Source: Cohnella ginsengisoli
GTDB taxonomy: Bacteria > Bacillota > Bacilli > Paenibacillales > Paenibacillaceae
Direction of reading: 5' to 3'
NCBI RefSeq assembly: GCF_029525555.1
Contig: NZ_JAPDHZ010000003.1
Coordinates: forward strand, 682,001 to 746,000
Length of the DNA: 64,000 bases
The notes under the pieces are model-generated. The model saw nothing but the letters and a program-made list of their open reading frames with translations, was not told where the DNA came from and made no database searches. Positions 26,482 to 33,340 of the stretch are shown piece after piece (within the stretch, counting starts at the first letter, position 1; each line of letters begins with the position of its first letter). The position numbers were made by a program, and so were the translations under genes.

Positions 26482-27250
26482 TGCTTCCTCCCCTTTCCAT
26501 CTGGATTACGAGCTTGTCCCATTTCTCTCGAAGCGTCTTGGCGCTCAGTATGTTGCCTGACCAAAACGTGTCCTTCACAACCCATTCGATGACTCGGGCT
26601 ATGTGTATCGGTTCGCGTCCGTCGGATTCGATCAGTTTGCGCATATCGTCAGCCCAATTTTGAAGATTGGGCTTCCTGATCTCCTTCACGTGCAGATTGA
26701 TCTGATCATAAAGATACTTGGCAGACAGATAAGCAACTTCGGATTCGTCGTAAACTCGTTTGCGACTATTGGTTTTAGGTTCTTTATTTTCCTTATTATC
26801 ATTCTTTACATTCTTATTATTGTTCCCCGACTGTTCCTCCACTGTTCCCCGACTGTTCCCCGACTGTTCCAAGTTCCGTTCCAAGTTCTGTTTTTGCGAA
26901 CCTCCGAACCCTTGGTACTGATCGTAATTCAGCACTGTGAACACTGTTCCAAGTTCATGCGATCTCGTGCATATCCTCTGCGATGCTTCTAACCTCTTAA
27001 TGCAACGGCTTATCACGGACGTTGAGTACGTTTTGATCTGCCGATTCTCGACGTAGGTTAGATCTTCTTGAATTTTGCGGATGGATCTGCACCATTCTCC
27101 ACGTTGCAAAACCAAGTCCTCCGCAAGCCTCACGCCTTCTTCTGCGAATACGGCTTGTCCATATATCAGGAAGAATAGGCGGAAATCAACAATGTTCTTC
27201 CAGATTGGATTGTCGAATATATCTCTGCTTGTCTGAAAAGAACCACCCAC
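26327..27250 (-). CDS. DnaD-like phage replication initiator (307 aa)
   Basis: The N-terminal winged-helix region (SRDIFDNPIWKNIVDFRLF, VLQRGEWCRSIRKI, STSVISRCIKRLEAS) is followed by a low-complexity linker (residues about 125-165) and a C-terminal region (AYLSAKYLYDQINLHV, NWADDMRKLIESD, RVIEWVVKDTFWSGN) typical of phage DnaD/replisome organisers. The linker is encoded by 11-nt iterons, probably the origin. A GTG start at 27250 is used; the gene overlaps the loader gene. Confidence 0.85.
   Translation of the reverse strand: MGGSFQTSRDIFDNPIWKNIVDFRLFFLIYGQAVFAEEGVRLAEDLVLQRGEWCRSIRKIQEDLTYVENRQIKTYSTSVISRCIKRLEASQRICTRSHELGTVFTVLNYDQYQGFGGSQKQNLERNLEQSGNSRGTVEEQSGNNNKNVKNDNKENKEPKTNSRKRVYDESEVAYLSAKYLYDQINLHVKEIRKPNLQNWADDMRKLIESDGREPIHIARVIEWVVKDTFWSGNILSAKTLREKWDKLVIQMERGGSNAKYGRNARGHTEEDRQAALRDDDLANVIRPNFDKMSEVQRQRLEEYIHNT
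26761..26890. repeat. iterons and AT-rich element, candidate phage replication origin
   Basis: Four tandem 11-nt units: TGTTCCCCGAC (26821), TGTTCCTCCAC (26832), TGTTCCCCGAC (26843), TGTTCCCCGAC (26854), followed by TGTTCCAAGTTC and CGTTCCAAGTTC; TGTTCCAAGTTC recurs at 26945. The period is not a multiple of three although it lies in a coding linker, so it is conserved as DNA. The adjoining 26765-26820 is very AT-rich, as in a duplex-unwinding element. Confidence 0.65.
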
Positions 27251-27253
27251 GGC

Positions 27254-27401
27254 TTACACCGCCTTGTTATCAGCCACGTCATTGCGGATCAGGTACATGA
27301 TGTATTCCGTTCGCGTCTTGAAGTTTTCGGCTTGCCACCGAGCGTCGATGCGGGCCAAAAAAGTTACGGTCAACCCGCATCAGTACCGTAGCCGATTTCA
27401 T
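27254..27401 (-). CDS. ribbon-helix-helix DNA-binding protein (48 aa, frame restored)
   Basis: MKSATVLMRVDRNFLARIDA, then FKTRTEYIMYLIRNDVADN: a beta strand followed by two helices as in Arc/CopG proteins. Removing one base from the A run 27357-27362 (plus strand) restores the frame, which closes 4 nt before the DnaD-like start. It may regulate replication genes. Confidence 0.65.
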
Positions 27402-27488
27402 GGGATCGCCTCCATTATGTGATTTGGTTTATGTTCCAGGCGTAAGCATCAGGCTTTTTCGAGAGGAAGATTCTTTCTGCATCCTCTT

Positions 27489-27710
27489 TTATGGGTTCAA
27501 CATCTTTCTAGTCCATTTGGACAAGTAATCATCGTTGATGAAATGCAGGTCGTTATCTTCTGCGAAGAAAAGGTCGCCTGTTTCAATTTCGAAAGCAGCA
27601 GTGCGTGTTCCATCAGTGTAGAAGAGATAGTTTCCGTCTTCCGATCCTTCCACATAGTTAAATGGCTTAATGAATGTGTCGTTCAAGAAAAACTCAACTT
27701 TCTCTACCAT
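27489..27710 (-). CDS. phage protein of unknown function (73 aa)
   Basis: MVEKVEFFLNDTFIKPFNYV, then GTRTAAFEIETGDLFFAEDN: acidic and beta-rich. AAAGGGAG ribosome site. It is divergent from the RHH gene at 27847 and probably controlled by the palindrome between them. Confidence 0.6.
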   Translation of the reverse strand: MVEKVEFFLNDTFIKPFNYVEGSEDGNYLFYTDGTRTAAFEIETGDLFFAEDNDLHFINDDYLSKWTRKMLNP

Positions 27711-27745
27711 GGTTATTCGCTCCCTTTAATCTGATAATCGCATTG

Positions 27746-27816
27746 TATCACATAGTATGTGATAGTGTATATACGATGTGATGTTCTGACTCAAAAAAAA
27801 TTGGATATGATACAAT
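27746..27816. promoter_or_regulatory. divergent promoter region with RHH operator palindrome
   Basis: TATCACAT-AGT-ATGTGATA (27746-27764) is a perfect palindrome, and the half-site ATGTGAT recurs at about 27775 and 27814. A plus-strand promoter TTCTGA, 16 bp, TATGAT (27784-27811) reads into 27847. Repeated short half-sites are typical targets of Arc/CopG repressors, so autoregulation is likely. Confidence 0.6.
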
Positions 27817-27846
27817 GTGATACAAATCGTCTTAGGAAGTGAGTTT

Positions 27847-28005
27847 ATGGCGCAGGAGCAATTCAATAAAACGCGTACAACCATTACGTTAGATACTCAG
27901 GTATATAAAGAAATACTTAAGGCAGCTCAGGAAGATGAACGATCAGTTAGTTATCTGATTAACAAAGTAATGACTGAGTGGGCCAAGGAGAGAGAGGAAA
28001 AGTAA
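27847..28005 (+). CDS. Arc/CopG-type ribbon-helix-helix repressor (52 aa)
   Basis: MAQEQFNKTRTTITLDTQVY with KTRTTITLD as the DNA-contacting strand, then KEILKAAQEDERSVSYLINK as the two helices. The start at 27847 follows AGGAAGTGAG; a further ATG at 27817 lies in the operator region. Encoded opposite to the early operon. Confidence 0.8.
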   Translation: MAQEQFNKTRTTITLDTQVYKEILKAAQEDERSVSYLINKVMTEWAKEREEK

Positions 28006-28015
28006 CTCTCTGCTC

Positions 28016-28070
28016 CTTGCAGCGAAGCTGCCATCGAGTCGACCGAAATACTCAGCGTAGCGGCGGCCGT
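28016..28070 (+). repeat. dispersed phage repeat, copy E (inverted)
   Basis: CTTGCAGCGAAGCTGCCATC then GAGTCGACCGAAATACT; 37 of 37 positions equal copy C (about 31035-31072) in reverse orientation. Contains the hairpin GCAGC-GAA-GCTGC. It follows the RHH gene stop. Confidence 0.75.
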
Positions 28071-28071
28071 A

Positions 28072-28143
28072 TCAGCGTTTTAACGCCCTTCTAGCCGCGT
28101 ATCGAAGCATGAAACTTATCAGGTACACATAGTTATGCTTCAT
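28072..28143 (-). CDS. possible micro-protein (23 aa)
   Basis: MKHNYVYLISFMLRYAARRA then LKR; the start overlaps an 18-codon frame (MTSTEPMTYKPGPEHHEA) that itself overlaps the previous TGA. Only the chained overlaps support it. Confidence 0.25.
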   Translation of the reverse strand: MKHNYVYLISFMLRYAARRALKR

Positions 28144-28185
28144 GGTGTTCCGGCCCCGGCTTATAGGTCATAGGCTCGGTACTGG

Positions 28186-28329
28186 TCATAGTGTTGGCTC
28201 CTTCTTCTTGCGGCTTCTTCCTCGTCCGCCAATCCTTACGTAGACTTTTCCGCCACAAATTAATATTCCGATGCCACTAGTGAGGGTCAGGAAGCCAACG
28301 CACCAGATTATCCGATCGTATACGGTCAT
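28186..28329 (-). CDS. single-TM phage protein (47 aa)
   Basis: MTVYDRIIWCVGFLTLTSGI, GILICGGKVYVRI, then a basic tail (GRGRSRKKKEPTL). ATGA overlap with the previous gene. Function unknown. Confidence 0.5.
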   Translation of the reverse strand: MTVYDRIIWCVGFLTLTSGIGILICGGKVYVRIGGRGRSRKKKEPTL

Positions 28330-28560
28330 AGTGTCTTTCCTCCCTCAATCCTCCGATAGGCGTTTAATGCTTGTTCAAGCGCGGTAAGCTCGTCCGGGGC
28401 ATCCATGATCCGAAGCTTATTCGTACCTGTCACCTCGGGCAGCGCCGGCAGGAAGCACCATTTACCTTCGTGCCTGACTTGCGGATGCCAGAGCGTAAAC
28501 GTCGTCCTCTCAGCGGTGTTCAGGTATGTTTTTTTGGATTGCTCTGATATTTTGTTTCAT
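28326..28560 (-). CDS. phage protein (about 77 aa, frame restored)
   Basis: MKQNIRAIQKTYLNTAERTT, then LWHPQVRHEGKWCFLPALPE and ELTALEQALNAYRRIEG, obtained by removing one base from the T run 28529-28535. The printed frame ends after 16 codons. Overlaps at both ends support the restored gene. Function unknown. Confidence 0.55.
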
Positions 28561-28767
28561 TCCTCCTCCCCCCTCAACCTGCCATGAGTACTTTTTTCCA
28601 TGCAACGCCGTATCGAGCAGGTGCTTTAGGTTCAAAGCTTCGTCCGTGTCGAGTATCATCACTGTCGCATTTCCGTTCATCATGCGGATAAACGACTCAC
28701 CCTCGAAAGATAGATGCTCGGCGGTATATGACCCATTCTTGCTGATTTGTGAACTTGCTATGATCAT
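28557..28767 (-). CDS. small phage protein (about 69 aa)
   Basis: MIIASSQISKNGSYTAEHLS, then VMILDTDEALNLKHLLDTAL. As printed the frame runs into the next gene; removing one base from the C run 28568-28573 gives a stop overlapping the following ATG. Function unknown. Confidence 0.55.
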
Positions 28768-29279
28768 TCCTTCTCCCCCTGTTCCAGTAGATGGGGAGAG
28801 CCAACTATTTCGTATTTGCGCTTAGCGCTGAATGGCTTGGTTAAATTGTTGGTGATGATTCGAGGCTGGTCGGATCGCCTGCCTTCGCCCCAAAAGTAGC
28901 TCTCATATTTCGTGCATTGATCGGTCTTCACAATCCAAGTAAGCATGCCATCGTGTTCGCCTCTAGCGATGACTCCCGTGACTTCTATGTCACTATATTC
29001 AGCATAAGTATCGTAGCCTCGTCTTTTGTACTTCACTCTCGTTCCTGTTTGCTCTTTGGAGATGTATTTGACGGTATCGCCTTCAAAATACTCAACACCG
29101 TCTCGTTCCGCGATCATCTGCCCTACCGTTTCGGGATCGACTACATACGCTGTACCTTCAGAATGGATCGAATATGATTTATGCGTCCCGTGAAGGGCGG
29201 TAGTATAGGTATTAACGACAAGGTAACCGTATACCCATTCGCCGTCTTTCTTCAGTCCCCGGAATTTATACTCACGCAT
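28764..29279 (-). CDS. YopX-family phage protein (171 aa)
   Basis: MREYKFRGLKKDGEWVYGYL, with YVVDPETVGQMI, EYFEGDTVKY and a C-terminal KYEIVGSPHLLE, the layout of the YopX family (PF09643) common in SPbeta-like and other Firmicute phages. Function unknown. Confidence 0.85.
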   Translation of the reverse strand: MREYKFRGLKKDGEWVYGYLVVNTYTTALHGTHKSYSIHSEGTAYVVDPETVGQMIAERDGVEYFEGDTVKYISKEQTGTRVKYKRRGYDTYAEYSDIEVTGVIARGEHDGMLTWIVKTDQCTKYESYFWGEGRRSDQPRIITNNLTKPFSAKRKYEIVGSPHLLEQGEKE

Positions 29280-29610
29280 TGGTATCTTCCTTCCTGATTA
29301 GAGGTCCTGCGAACGTGTATATCGTGTCTCCCGGCTCGGCGTAATCCACTTCTCCATGAACGTCCGGGTCATAGGAGACAGGCTCGATTAGCCCCATCTC
29401 CTCCGCTGTGCCTTGCACGTCGCCGCCATCAATACTCCAACATAAATCGCTGATAAACTTGCGTAAAAACGTGCGCATAAGCTCGTTGTCGGCCTCTAGC
29501 GCCTCTACCTCGGCCTCTAACCGATTCGCCTGCTCTGCCCTGTCTTGCAGCCACAGCAGCGTCCCATAGCCCGGTAACGAGCCTCTAGCCATGTATGGTT
29601 GTTCGCTCAT
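29272..29610 (-). CDS. phage protein with short coiled coil (112 aa)
   Basis: The start MSEQPYMARGSLPGYG (ATG 29610) is preferred over longer frames overlapping the upstream gene. LQDRAEQANRLEAEVEALEA is a coiled coil. Function unknown. Confidence 0.6.
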   Translation of the reverse strand: MSEQPYMARGSLPGYGTLLWLQDRAEQANRLEAEVEALEADNELMRTFLRKFISDLCWSIDGGDVQGTAEEMGLIEPVSYDPDVHGEVDYAEPGDTIYTFAGPLIRKEDTNA

Positions 29611-30119
29611 GTGTTTGGCTCCTTTAGGGATAGCTTGGCCTCCAACTCGCCCAATTCCTTTGCCTGCTCCATCGTGATCGCATGATACTCGTCGACGGAC
29701 CGCTCGGCTGCTTGTGCTGCGTGTTTCAGAACTTTGATCTCGGCAGTCTGCCGGGCGATTGTGGCGTCTCTCTCGGCTATCTGGGCGTCCTTTCCCGCAA
29801 ACGCAAGCTCTGCGAAGTCGTAATCCTTTCGGATAAGCTCGGCGGCTTCTTTGTACGCCTTTATCTCCGTATCCTTGGCGTCTAGCTGGGCTTGTAGGAG
29901 TGCGTTGTGCGCCTCCGCCGCCTCTAGTGCGAGGCCCAGATGAACGGAATGTTCCGCGGTCTGCCATCCGGCATGCGTCGCCGCGTCAAAGTGAACTTTG
30001 TATTCGTCTAGCTGGTCTAGGAGATAGAGGAGCATCTCCTGACGGTCTGCCCATGATCCTAAAGGCTCCTTCACTTCCTGCCGTATCGTGTCCAGGTTAA
30101 TATGGGTGTCATCGCTCAT
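29607..30119 (-). CDS. coiled-coil phage protein (170 aa)
   Basis: MSDDTH, then LLYLLDQLDEYKVHFDAATH and a long heptad-rich C-terminal half (KDAQIAERDATIARQTAEIK). Overlaps the next gene by ATGA. Function unknown. Confidence 0.6.
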   Translation of the reverse strand: MSDDTHINLDTIRQEVKEPLGSWADRQEMLLYLLDQLDEYKVHFDAATHAGWQTAEHSVHLGLALEAAEAHNALLQAQLDAKDTEIKAYKEAAELIRKDYDFAELAFAGKDAQIAERDATIARQTAEIKVLKHAAQAAERSVDEYHAITMEQAKELGELEAKLSLKEPNT

Positions 30120-30135
30120 TTGGAGTCTGCTCCCT

Positions 30136-30309
30136 TCAAAATGTCTCGCCCATCAAGACTCCGGCGGCGATGCATAAAGCGATGATGAGGTACAACATAA
30201 ATCCCTTCGCGAAGCCATAGTTGCCGCTACTCTTGGAATCGTCAATGTAAAACCCGATGACCCCGATGAGCAAAACGACGATGATTGCGAGCATAGTAGT
30301 GCCGCTCAT
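30136..30309 (-). CDS. small two-TM phage protein (57 aa)
   Basis: MSGTTMLAIIVVLLIGVIGF and FMLYLIIALCIAAGVLMG flank a polar hairpin (YIDDSKSSGNYGFAKG). ATGA overlap upstream. Two short helices suggest a membrane-acting early protein; function unknown. Confidence 0.6.
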   Translation of the reverse strand: MSGTTMLAIIVVLLIGVIGFYIDDSKSSGNYGFAKGFMLYLIIALCIAAGVLMGETF

Positions 30310-30800
30310 TCCGTCTCTTCCTCCTCTGTGCTGGACAGCATCAACCGCGTCGAGCTGATACTTGGTCCGGGCTGGTCCTCTGTGCTATTGACGCCGGGAT
30401 TAACAGGCATTCCGCATCCCCCGGACCGTTCATCGTGGCGCTCGTCATAGGTGACGGCTTCAGGCGGTACAGTTTCTTTGCACCGTGCGCAGTACCATCC
30501 ACTAGGCTGTATGTCCGTCTGGGAGAGGGCTTGGTCGATAAAGGCGCGTACCACGTTGATAGCTGCGCCCGGATTGTTCCATGCGTCAAACTCCGCTCGT
30601 ATCGTCTCCAGCGCTTCGCGGTATCTCTGCGCCTCCCGGTATCCCTGTACCGGGGTGGATGGGGTGGGTTCGTCATATTTGCCCGAATTGACTGCGTTGT
30701 AAATTTCTTTGATCTTGGCCGATACCGCCCCGTACGGAGTGTTAACGAATTGTGTATCGAGATCGTACAGCAGCTTCTGCTTGTTTACCGTATCCGTCAT
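30306..30800 (-). CDS. phage protein with zinc-ribbon (164 aa)
   Basis: Start MTDTVNKQKLLYDLDTQFVN (ATG 30800). SGWYCARCKETVPPEAV provides CxxC, with a later GGCGMP. Ser/Glu-rich tail. Function unknown. Confidence 0.6.
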   Translation of the reverse strand: MTDTVNKQKLLYDLDTQFVNTPYGAVSAKIKEIYNAVNSGKYDEPTPSTPVQGYREAQRYREALETIRAEFDAWNNPGAAINVVRAFIDQALSQTDIQPSGWYCARCKETVPPEAVTYDERHDERSGGCGMPVNPGVNSTEDQPGPSISSTRLMLSSTEEEETE

Positions 30801-30971
30801 GATTGGGGTGCCTCCTCTACCTGCTGCTGGATCGTAACCGTGATGCCTTCTCCAGACCATGGCGTATGAGTCACGAACTCCTCGAATGCTACGTCGATCG
30901 TTTTGCCTTCGTATTGTTCCCTAGCAATCGGTACGCCGACGTCGTTGTATAGCGTGATGAGCCAGTTCATC
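30797..30971 (-). CDS. small phage protein (57 aa)
   Basis: MNWLITLYNDVGVPIAREQY, then FVTHTPWSGEGITVTIQQQV, ATGA overlap with the next gene. Function unknown. Confidence 0.55.
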
Positions 30972-31017
30972 CGTATATGCCTCCTTAGGGCTTAGCCCTT
31001 TTATGATCTAGACCTGG

Positions 31018-31072
31018 GTCGGCCTCCACTGCGTTAAGTATTTCGGTCGACTCGATGGCAGCTTCGCTGCAA
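31018..31072 (-). repeat. dispersed phage repeat, copy C
   Basis: CGGCCTCCACTGCGTTAAG followed by the 37-nt segment shared exactly with copy E and the hairpin GCAGCTTCGCTGC. It lies between the stop of 31076-31309 and the start of 30797-30971. Confidence 0.75.
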
Positions 31073-31075
31073 GAC

Positions 31076-31309
31076 CTAATCGTTCTCAGGGTCGTATTCG
31101 TAAGACGTCTGGACAAGTTGGTAGTCTTCCTCATCCAGTACATCCTTCGCCACTTGGCACCAGTAGCCGAGGTCGTTAACGGCGTCTGCCATTTCAACGA
31201 TAGCCCGTTCCTGGTCAATCACCGTGCCGTCCAATGTCCAGACTCCATGTTCGTTCCGCTCAAGCGTGTGAGCACCCTTCTTTTTCAAAGCTACCTTGAG
31301 TTGTTGCAT
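31076..31309 (-). CDS. phage protein of unknown function (77 aa)
   Basis: Start MQQLKVALKKKGAHTLERNE after AGGAGGAAT. VVEMADAVNDLGYW-like helices and an acidic end (QTSYEYDPEND). Its promoter region faces the SOS-boxed plus-strand gene at 31383. Confidence 0.6.
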   Translation of the reverse strand: MQQLKVALKKKGAHTLERNEHGVWTLDGTVIDQERAIVEMADAVNDLGYWCQVAKDVLDEEDYQLVQTSYEYDPEND

Positions 31310-31341
31310 ACCGATTCCTCCTGTTAATTGTTTTCTATCCG

Positions 31342-31364
31342 CGAACATGCGTTTGGTTTATAAT
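31342..31364 (+). promoter_or_regulatory. LexA/DinR box with TATAAT promoter element
   Basis: CGAACATGCGTTTG (31342-31355) matches the Gram-positive SOS box CGAACRNRYGTTYC at 13 of 14 positions and lies 3 nt upstream of a perfect TATAAT (31359-31364), where LexA would block polymerase. The same 14-mer occurs at 38222-38235. A weaker box (CGAACATACGTCCG) begins at about 31419 inside the gene. Confidence 0.65.
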
Positions 31365-31382
31365 CCAGTTGAGGTGTACATA

Positions 31383-31550
31383 ATGACCGAACTCGCTTAC
31401 CAATTTTGTGCCGAGAACGAACATACGTCCGATATGGTGAGACGCTTTGAGCGCTTTCTGATCGCCCGTCTCACCCCTGCTGATGTGATGAGGATTGAGG
31501 TTAAGGCGTTTAGGGATGTGCTGGATGTGTTGGCGGTTAGTGGGCCTTAA
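31383..31550 (+). CDS. SOS-boxed small protein of unknown function (55 aa)
   Basis: Start MTELAYQFCAENEHTSDMVR (ATG 31383) follows GAGGTG; the remainder FERFLIARLTPADVMRIEVK to LAVSGP is helical and amphipathic. It stands alone on the plus strand among early minus-strand genes, with its own promoter and LexA box, and ends tail to tail with the next minus gene. A role in induction, such as an antirepressor or a modulator of LexA, is possible but inferred only from regulation. Confidence 0.65.
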   Translation: MTELAYQFCAENEHTSDMVRRFERFLIARLTPADVMRIEVKAFRDVLDVLAVSGP

Positions 31551-31720
31551 AAGATGATCAAGCTTTCGTACGACTTCGATTCAATCAGCCTTTTCAGCTT
31601 CGCATATGCCTTGCGGCGCTTCACTTCGTCCGACTCGCCTTCGTCACATGCGATCCAGACCTTGATGGTCCCGATATCGTACGCCGGGTGAATTCTAAGC
31701 TCTACGGCTTCACCTTTCAT
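31547..31720 (-). CDS. small phage protein (57 aa)
   Basis: MKGEAVELRIHPAYDIGTIK, then ESDEVKRRKAYAKLKRLIES. Convergent with the SOS-boxed gene, overlapping it by 4 nt. Function unknown. Confidence 0.55.
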   Translation of the reverse strand: MKGEAVELRIHPAYDIGTIKVWIACDEGESDEVKRRKAYAKLKRLIESKSYESLIIF

Positions 31721-31758
31721 ATCTCTATCTCCCTTTATGGATGAGTTGGGGGGTTAAA

Positions 31759-32187
31759 TCAGGATTCGGCTGCCGCTTCGCTAGGTTGTTCGGTCGACTC
31801 GGAGCTTTCAGGCGTCCAGTTCTCCATTTCGGCCGGGTCATACTCTGCGAGATCCCGGTCCAGTTCGGCGAGCTGTTTGGTCAGCTTCGCCTTCTTTTCG
31901 ACCAATGCGTCATAGCGGTCTTTGTCATCCCACTTTTCGAGGTATTCGACGACCGCCTTGATCTTGGGCTGATCCGTGTTGAAAAAGTAGGAGTCGATGA
32001 CTTCTTGCAGTTTGAGCGCTACTTCGTACGGCGTTCCCGTCCATGTGTAGTCTTTCTCGATGTCGATCAAAAACGAGCGTTGCAGTCCTTCCGGCGCATC
32101 TGGACGAAACGTGAATACATATTGTCCGCTGACCTGGGATGGATTGAGCCAGTTGTATTTTCCTTCGCTTCGGTAAACTCGGTTCAT
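31759..32187 (-). CDS. phage protein with C-terminal coiled coil (142 aa)
   Basis: MNRVYRSEGKYNWLNPSQVS, FTFRPDAPEGLQRSF, then LVEKKAKLTKQLAELDRDLA. The extreme C-terminus ESSESTEQPSEAAAES is encoded by repeat F. Function unknown. Confidence 0.6.
   Translation of the reverse strand: MNRVYRSEGKYNWLNPSQVSGQYVFTFRPDAPEGLQRSFLIDIEKDYTWTGTPYEVALKLQEVIDSYFFNTDQPKIKAVVEYLEKWDDKDRYDALVEKKAKLTKQLAELDRDLAEYDPAEMENWTPESSESTEQPSEAAAES
31763..31805 (-). repeat. dispersed phage repeat, copy F
   Basis: ATTCGGCTGCCGCTTCGCTA then GGTTGTTCGGTCGACTCGG, the most divergent copy, at the 3' end of the 31759-32187 gene. Confidence 0.55.
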
Positions 32188-32202
32188 TTGTCTTATCTCC
32201 CT

Positions 32203-32583
32203 TTATGCGCCTTTGCGCAGGTATTTGCCGTACTGGATGAGCCATTCGCGGCCGGCTCGTGTGTAGTCCGCGAAATTGTGGCATGTGCCGGAATTAACCG
32301 ATGGGCCGCAGAGCATTGCGATATCTTCCGCCGTCGTCTCTTCAAGATGCCTGCGCCTGACGATGTGTGCGGCCTCTAGGCCCCAACGTTGCCCCGATGG
32401 ATCAACTGACCCGTCTATGTATCCGCAACGTTCACAGCAGCCGCCAGCGCGCTCATACGCTTCCTGGTAGACTTCGGGACGCACCCGGCCACGATCACGT
32501 AACCGGGGCGCGTTCCGTTTGTGCTTTACCTTGGGCTTGTCTACCTTGTTCCAACGGGTTTGATGGGCTTTGGAGTACATCAT
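32203..32583 (-). CDS. HNH endonuclease (126 aa)
   Basis: Start MMYSKAHQTRWNKVDKPKVK. GGCCERCGYIDG gives a structural zinc knuckle, LEAAHIVRRRHLEET the HNH core histidines and SGTCHNFADYTRAG the last motif. The ATGA overlap shows it is separate from the preceding gene even though the printed frame runs through. Early-region HNH proteins may act in recombination or host DNA cleavage. Confidence 0.75.
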   Translation of the reverse strand: MMYSKAHQTRWNKVDKPKVKHKRNAPRLRDRGRVRPEVYQEAYERAGGCCERCGYIDGSVDPSGQRWGLEAAHIVRRRHLEETTAEDIAMLCGPSVNSGTCHNFADYTRAGREWLIQYGKYLRKGA

Positions 32584-32913
32584 GCCGCTGTTTCCTCCTG
32601 TATCCGAAGCACGCTTTGTAGCGCCGATAAAGTGGATTTGAGAGCCGCCATGGACTCCATAGCCGCCTTGAACTTCACCTCTGCCGCGTCTCGTTCGAAC
32701 AGCAGATCGGCGACGTTCCCCCCGAGCAACGTCATTGATGAGAGTGGCTGGCATCTTCTCCTCTTTCAGTTTGAGAATTTCCATCATCAAAGCGCGGCGG
32801 TATACCCGTTCCGACTCGGCCTTCTCCTTGCCTAGGAAAAATATCTCCTTGGAGGCGTTCTGGAGCCTGTGAGCCGTGTCCATGATTTCCTTGGTAATAG
32901 TGAGTAGCTCCAT
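32580..32913 (-). CDS. phage coiled-coil protein (about 110 aa, frame restored)
   Basis: MELLTITKEIMDTAHRLQNA, KLKEEKMPATLINDVARG, then NVADLLFERDAAEVKFKAAM to RIQEETAA after removing one base from the C run 32718-32723. Such proteins often sit between SSB/ERF and nuclease genes in Firmicute phages. Function unknown. Confidence 0.6.
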
Positions 32914-32944
32914 GTTTCAACGCCTCCTAGGGGCCTTTAGACGG

Positions 32945-33340
32945 TCAGAATGGCAAATCGTCATCATCTGGTGGCGGCGGTGCGTTCCGATCCTGCGATT
33001 GATTGCCGCCGTTCTGCTGCTTTTGCTCGAGGAACTCGACACGGTCGACGATGACCTCAGTCACATACACCTTGCGGCCTTCGTTGTTCTCGTAGTTTCG
33101 GACCTGAATGCGACCCTCGACTGCGAACTTATGTCCCTTCTTGATGTAATTGGCGCAAGTCTCGGCAAGCTGCTTGAAGGCGACGAGGTTGATAAAGTCG
33201 GCCTCTTTCTCCTTGCCTTGTGCGACCGGCCGATCAACAGCGATCGTTCCATTTGCGATGCCCGTTCCGCTGGGGCTGTATTTCAGTTCAAAATCCTTGG
33301 TAGCTCGTCCGATCAAGATAACCCGGTTCAATTTAAGCAC
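32945..33340 (-). CDS. ssb: single-stranded DNA-binding protein (131 aa)
   Basis: OB fold: MLKLNRVILIGRATKDFELK, GIANGTIAVDRPVAQGK, DFINLVAFKQLAETCANYIKKGH, VEGRIQVRNYENNEGRKVYV; a Gln/Asn/Pro linker and the acidic tip DDDDLPF that recruits partners. GTG start overlapping the ERF stop, so translation is coupled with the annealing protein. Confidence 0.95.
   Translation of the reverse strand: MLKLNRVILIGRATKDFELKYSPSGTGIANGTIAVDRPVAQGKEKEADFINLVAFKQLAETCANYIKKGHKFAVEGRIQVRNYENNEGRKVYVTEVIVDRVEFLEQKQQNGGNQSQDRNAPPPPDDDDLPF

Noticed and set aside
29272..29967. Long 231-aa frame upstream of MSEQPYMARG
   Set aside because: The upstream part is Arg-rich shadow of the 29607-30119 gene; the start at 29610 fits the ATGA junction.
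30985..31218. 77-codon ORF ending AAIESTEILNAVEADPG
   Set aside because: Shadow of the 31076-31309 gene in another frame; only the repeat C part resembles the C-termini of other genes.
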